Of a stretch of DNA of 64,000 bases, positions 62,582-64,000 are shown in pieces. The stretch comes from Bacteroides faecalis (lineage in GTDB: Bacteria; Bacteroidota; Bacteroidia; Bacteroidales; Bacteroidaceae), in the NCBI RefSeq assembly GCF_003865075.1, contig NZ_BHWB01000016.1, positions 1-64,000 on the forward strand. Reading direction: 5' to 3'. Made by a program: the position numbers and the translations under genes. Every line of letters begins with the position of its first letter. Positions within the stretch are counted from its first letter, which is position 1. The notes beneath the pieces are model-generated. The model saw only the letters and a program-made list of their open reading frames with translations. It did not search any database and was not told where the DNA came from.

Positions 62582-63751
62582 ATGAAAACACAAAATTCAA
62601 CATTAGCGACTCTTCCCATTCTTTTTGGTTTCTTTGTTATGGGATTCTGTGACATAGTCGGAATTTCTTCCGACTATGTACAGCGTACTTTCGACTGGTC
62701 TCCTGCAATGACGGGATTTGTTCCTTCCCTTGTTTTTATCTGGTTCTTGTTTTTGGGAATCCCTATCGGGAATCAAATGAACAAGTGGGGACGTAAAAAT
62801 ACAGTATTACTTAGTATGGTAATTACTGTAATAGGTATGTTATTACCCTTAATCATCTATAATAGTGCAACTTGCATGATCGCTTATGCTCTTCTAGGAA
62901 TTGGTAACGCAATTCTGCAAGTTTCACTGAATCCATTGTTGAGTAATGTTATAACCAACCAACATTTATTGACTAGCAGTCTGACAGCAGGACAAGTGAT
63001 TAAAGCTGTTTCGTCTCTTGTCGGACCGGAAATTGTTCTGTTTGCCGTCGCTCATTTTGGAGATGATAAATGGTATTATTGTTTCCCGATATTAGGCTGC
63101 ATCACCTTATTGTCCGCTGTTTGGCTAATGGCTACTCCCATTAAGAGAGAAGATTCTGCCACAACACAACTACTGCCTATTAGTGATACTTTTTTCTTGC
63201 TGAAAGATAAAAAAATACTATTATTATTCCTTGGTATTTTCTTTATAGTCGGTGTAGATGTGGCTACCAACTTTATTAGTTCCAAGCTAATGAGTGAACG
63301 TTTTAACTGGACAGCAGAGCAAGTAAAATTTGCTCCACAAGTTTATTTCCTGAGTCGTACGATAGGAGCATTAGTAGGCGTTTTTTTCTTGGCACGTATT
63401 GCCGAAATGAAGTATTTCAGAGTAAATATTATCGCTTGTCTTTGCTCTTTATTGATTTTAGCATTCGTAGAAAATGATATGATTAATCTGATTTGTATCG
63501 GTGCTATTGGTTTCTTTGCCTCTTCAGTATTCTCTATTATTTATTCAATGGCATTACAAGCAAGGCCCGAAAAAGCCAATCAGATTTCCGGTCTGATGAT
63601 TACTGCTATTGCCGGTGGAGGGGTAGTAACTCCTATTATTGGTATAGCAATCGGGAAGGTCGGTATTATTGGTGGGGTGTTTGTTACACTAGTGTGCGTG
63701 CTTTATTTGACCTATTGCGCTTTCGGTATAAAAACAGGCAAATTAAACTAA
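62582..63751 (+). CDS. MFS sugar transporter (FucP/GlcP-like)
   Basis: 389 residues with about twelve hydrophobic segments. The start TLATLPILFGFFVMGFCDIV, the loop IGNQMNKWGRKNTVLLSMVI (motif A type, G-x3-N-x-W-G-R-K) and GIGNAILQVSLNPLLSNVIT are typical of the FHS/FucP-like branch in Bacteroidetes, which takes up hexoses with H+. It probably imports mannose released by the GH92 enzymes. Last gene of the operon, 31 bases after GH92. Confidence 0.87.
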   Translation: MKTQNSTLATLPILFGFFVMGFCDIVGISSDYVQRTFDWSPAMTGFVPSLVFIWFLFLGIPIGNQMNKWGRKNTVLLSMVITVIGMLLPLIIYNSATCMIAYALLGIGNAILQVSLNPLLSNVITNQHLLTSSLTAGQVIKAVSSLVGPEIVLFAVAHFGDDKWYYCFPILGCITLLSAVWLMATPIKREDSATTQLLPISDTFFLLKDKKILLLFLGIFFIVGVDVATNFISSKLMSERFNWTAEQVKFAPQVYFLSRTIGALVGVFFLARIAEMKYFRVNIIACLCSLLILAFVENDMINLICIGAIGFFASSVFSIIYSMALQARPEKANQISGLMITAIAGGGVVTPIIGIAIGKVGIIGGVFVTLVCVLYLTYCAFGIKTGKLN

Positions 63752-63789
63752 ACAATAAAACCAAGTTAATGCAAATTGGTAGTTAAAAC

Positions 63790-63832
63790 GAATGGGCTAT
63801 CTCAAATTAGAAGAAAGAGATAGCCCATTCGT
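63790..63832. terminator. Terminator of mannose operon
   Basis: CGAATGGGCTATCTC (63790-63804) and GAGATAGCCCATTCG (63818-63832) form a perfect 15-bp stem. It stands 38 bases after the MFS stop. Confidence 0.8.
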
Positions 63833-63870
63833 TATCGCCATTGTAAAAAAAGACCTATTATCTGTAACTC

Positions 63871-63999
63871 CTACAAAAATGAATGATACCGTTTATATCT
63901 ATTCTTTGCATTACTTAATAAGCTTTCTTCTAAACAAACATTTTCCTGAAAAAAGGAATGCTCCAAATCTATCTCTCCTTTCTTCACTGACTTATTCCA
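63871..63999 (-). CDS. 3' end of a gene cut by the window edge
   Basis: On the minus strand 42 codons run from the edge to TAG (63871-63873), reading WNKSVKKGEIDLEHSF at the start and NAKNRYKRYHSFL at the end. The charged helical pattern looks like protein. It converges on the terminator at 63790-63832. Family not recognised. Confidence 0.45.
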   Translation of the reverse strand, partial: WNKSVKKGEIDLEHSFFQENVCLEESLLSNAKNRYKRYHSFL

Positions 64000-64000
64000 A

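Noticed and set aside
63493..63786. 97-codon plus-strand ORF at the end of the MFS gene
   Set aside because: Overlapping frame inside the transporter gene with low-complexity Tyr/Trp/Arg sequence.

Overview
The window comes from a Bacteroides chromosome, close to B. thetaiotaomicron. The signs are AT-rich intergenic DNA, the Bacteroides -7 promoter consensus TAnnTTTG ahead of many genes, and Bacteroidales-specific families: GG-Bacteroidales RiPP proteins, HU-like proteins, DUF4248, DUF4249, GH92 and RprXY. The protein at 22001-22675 closely resembles the characterised pyrophosphatase BT2127, and its neighbours lysS, gpsA and pgi fit that chromosome. I see no rRNA, tRNA, CRISPR array or intact transposase.

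Layout. (1) 1-2666: decayed carbohydrate-enzyme genes, ending in the readable catalytic half of an alpha-galactosidase-like pseudogene. (2) 2817-12569: a ribosomally made, radical-SAM-modified peptide (RiPP) locus of the GG-Bacteroidales type. On the minus strand it has a LanC-like protein, a two-domain glycosyltransferase, a precursor peptide, a six-bladed beta-propeller lipoprotein, the eroded remnant of a duplicated cassette, a second propeller whose N-terminus is a precursor leader, a broken radical SAM maturase and a pseudo-rSAM partner. Divergently there is a collapsed C39-peptidase ABC exporter joined to the tail of a HlyD-type adaptor. The locus looks inactivated: maturase and exporter are both broken, and the cassette was duplicated and then partly deleted. 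(3) 12570-14693: two HU-like genes and a DUF4248 gene with unusual promoter architecture, including a strict 22-bp repeat array. (4) 14714-36917: mostly core genes. These are a MATE pump, lysS-gpsA-pgi, small lipoproteins, an inorganic pyrophosphatase, the mtaB-acyltransferase-GT2-mgsA operon, an acyl-CoA ligase, rpsF-rpsR-rplI, a MarR regulator, rprX-rprY and an EF-G paralogue. (5) 37149-46279: a Gfo/Idh/MocA oxidoreductase, hemW, an ECF sigma/FecR/TonB-receptor/DUF4249 transport system with a 44-codon ORF coupled to fecR, and a two-gene LysO-type exporter. (6) 46284-52172: a GH78-like rhamnosidase, an Smr-domain protein, a HAD phosphatase, a LuxR-type regulator and a DUF1349 protein. (7) 53114-63832: a mannoside-use locus with two GH92 alpha-mannosidase family proteins, a GntR/UTRA regulator, a two-domain mannose-6-phosphate isomerase, a ROK-family sugar kinase and an MFS sugar transporter. 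The tail of another minus-strand gene follows at the edge.

How they work together. In region 7 the GH92 enzymes would release mannose outside the cytoplasm, MFS would import it, ROK would phosphorylate it and the isomerase would feed it to fructose-6-phosphate, with GntR control through a dyad at the promoter. In region 5 the sigma/anti-sigma pair would switch on a TonB receptor and its lipoprotein for one unknown ligand. Region 2 records the decay and rearrangement of a peptide natural-product system and holds the most unusual structures in the window.
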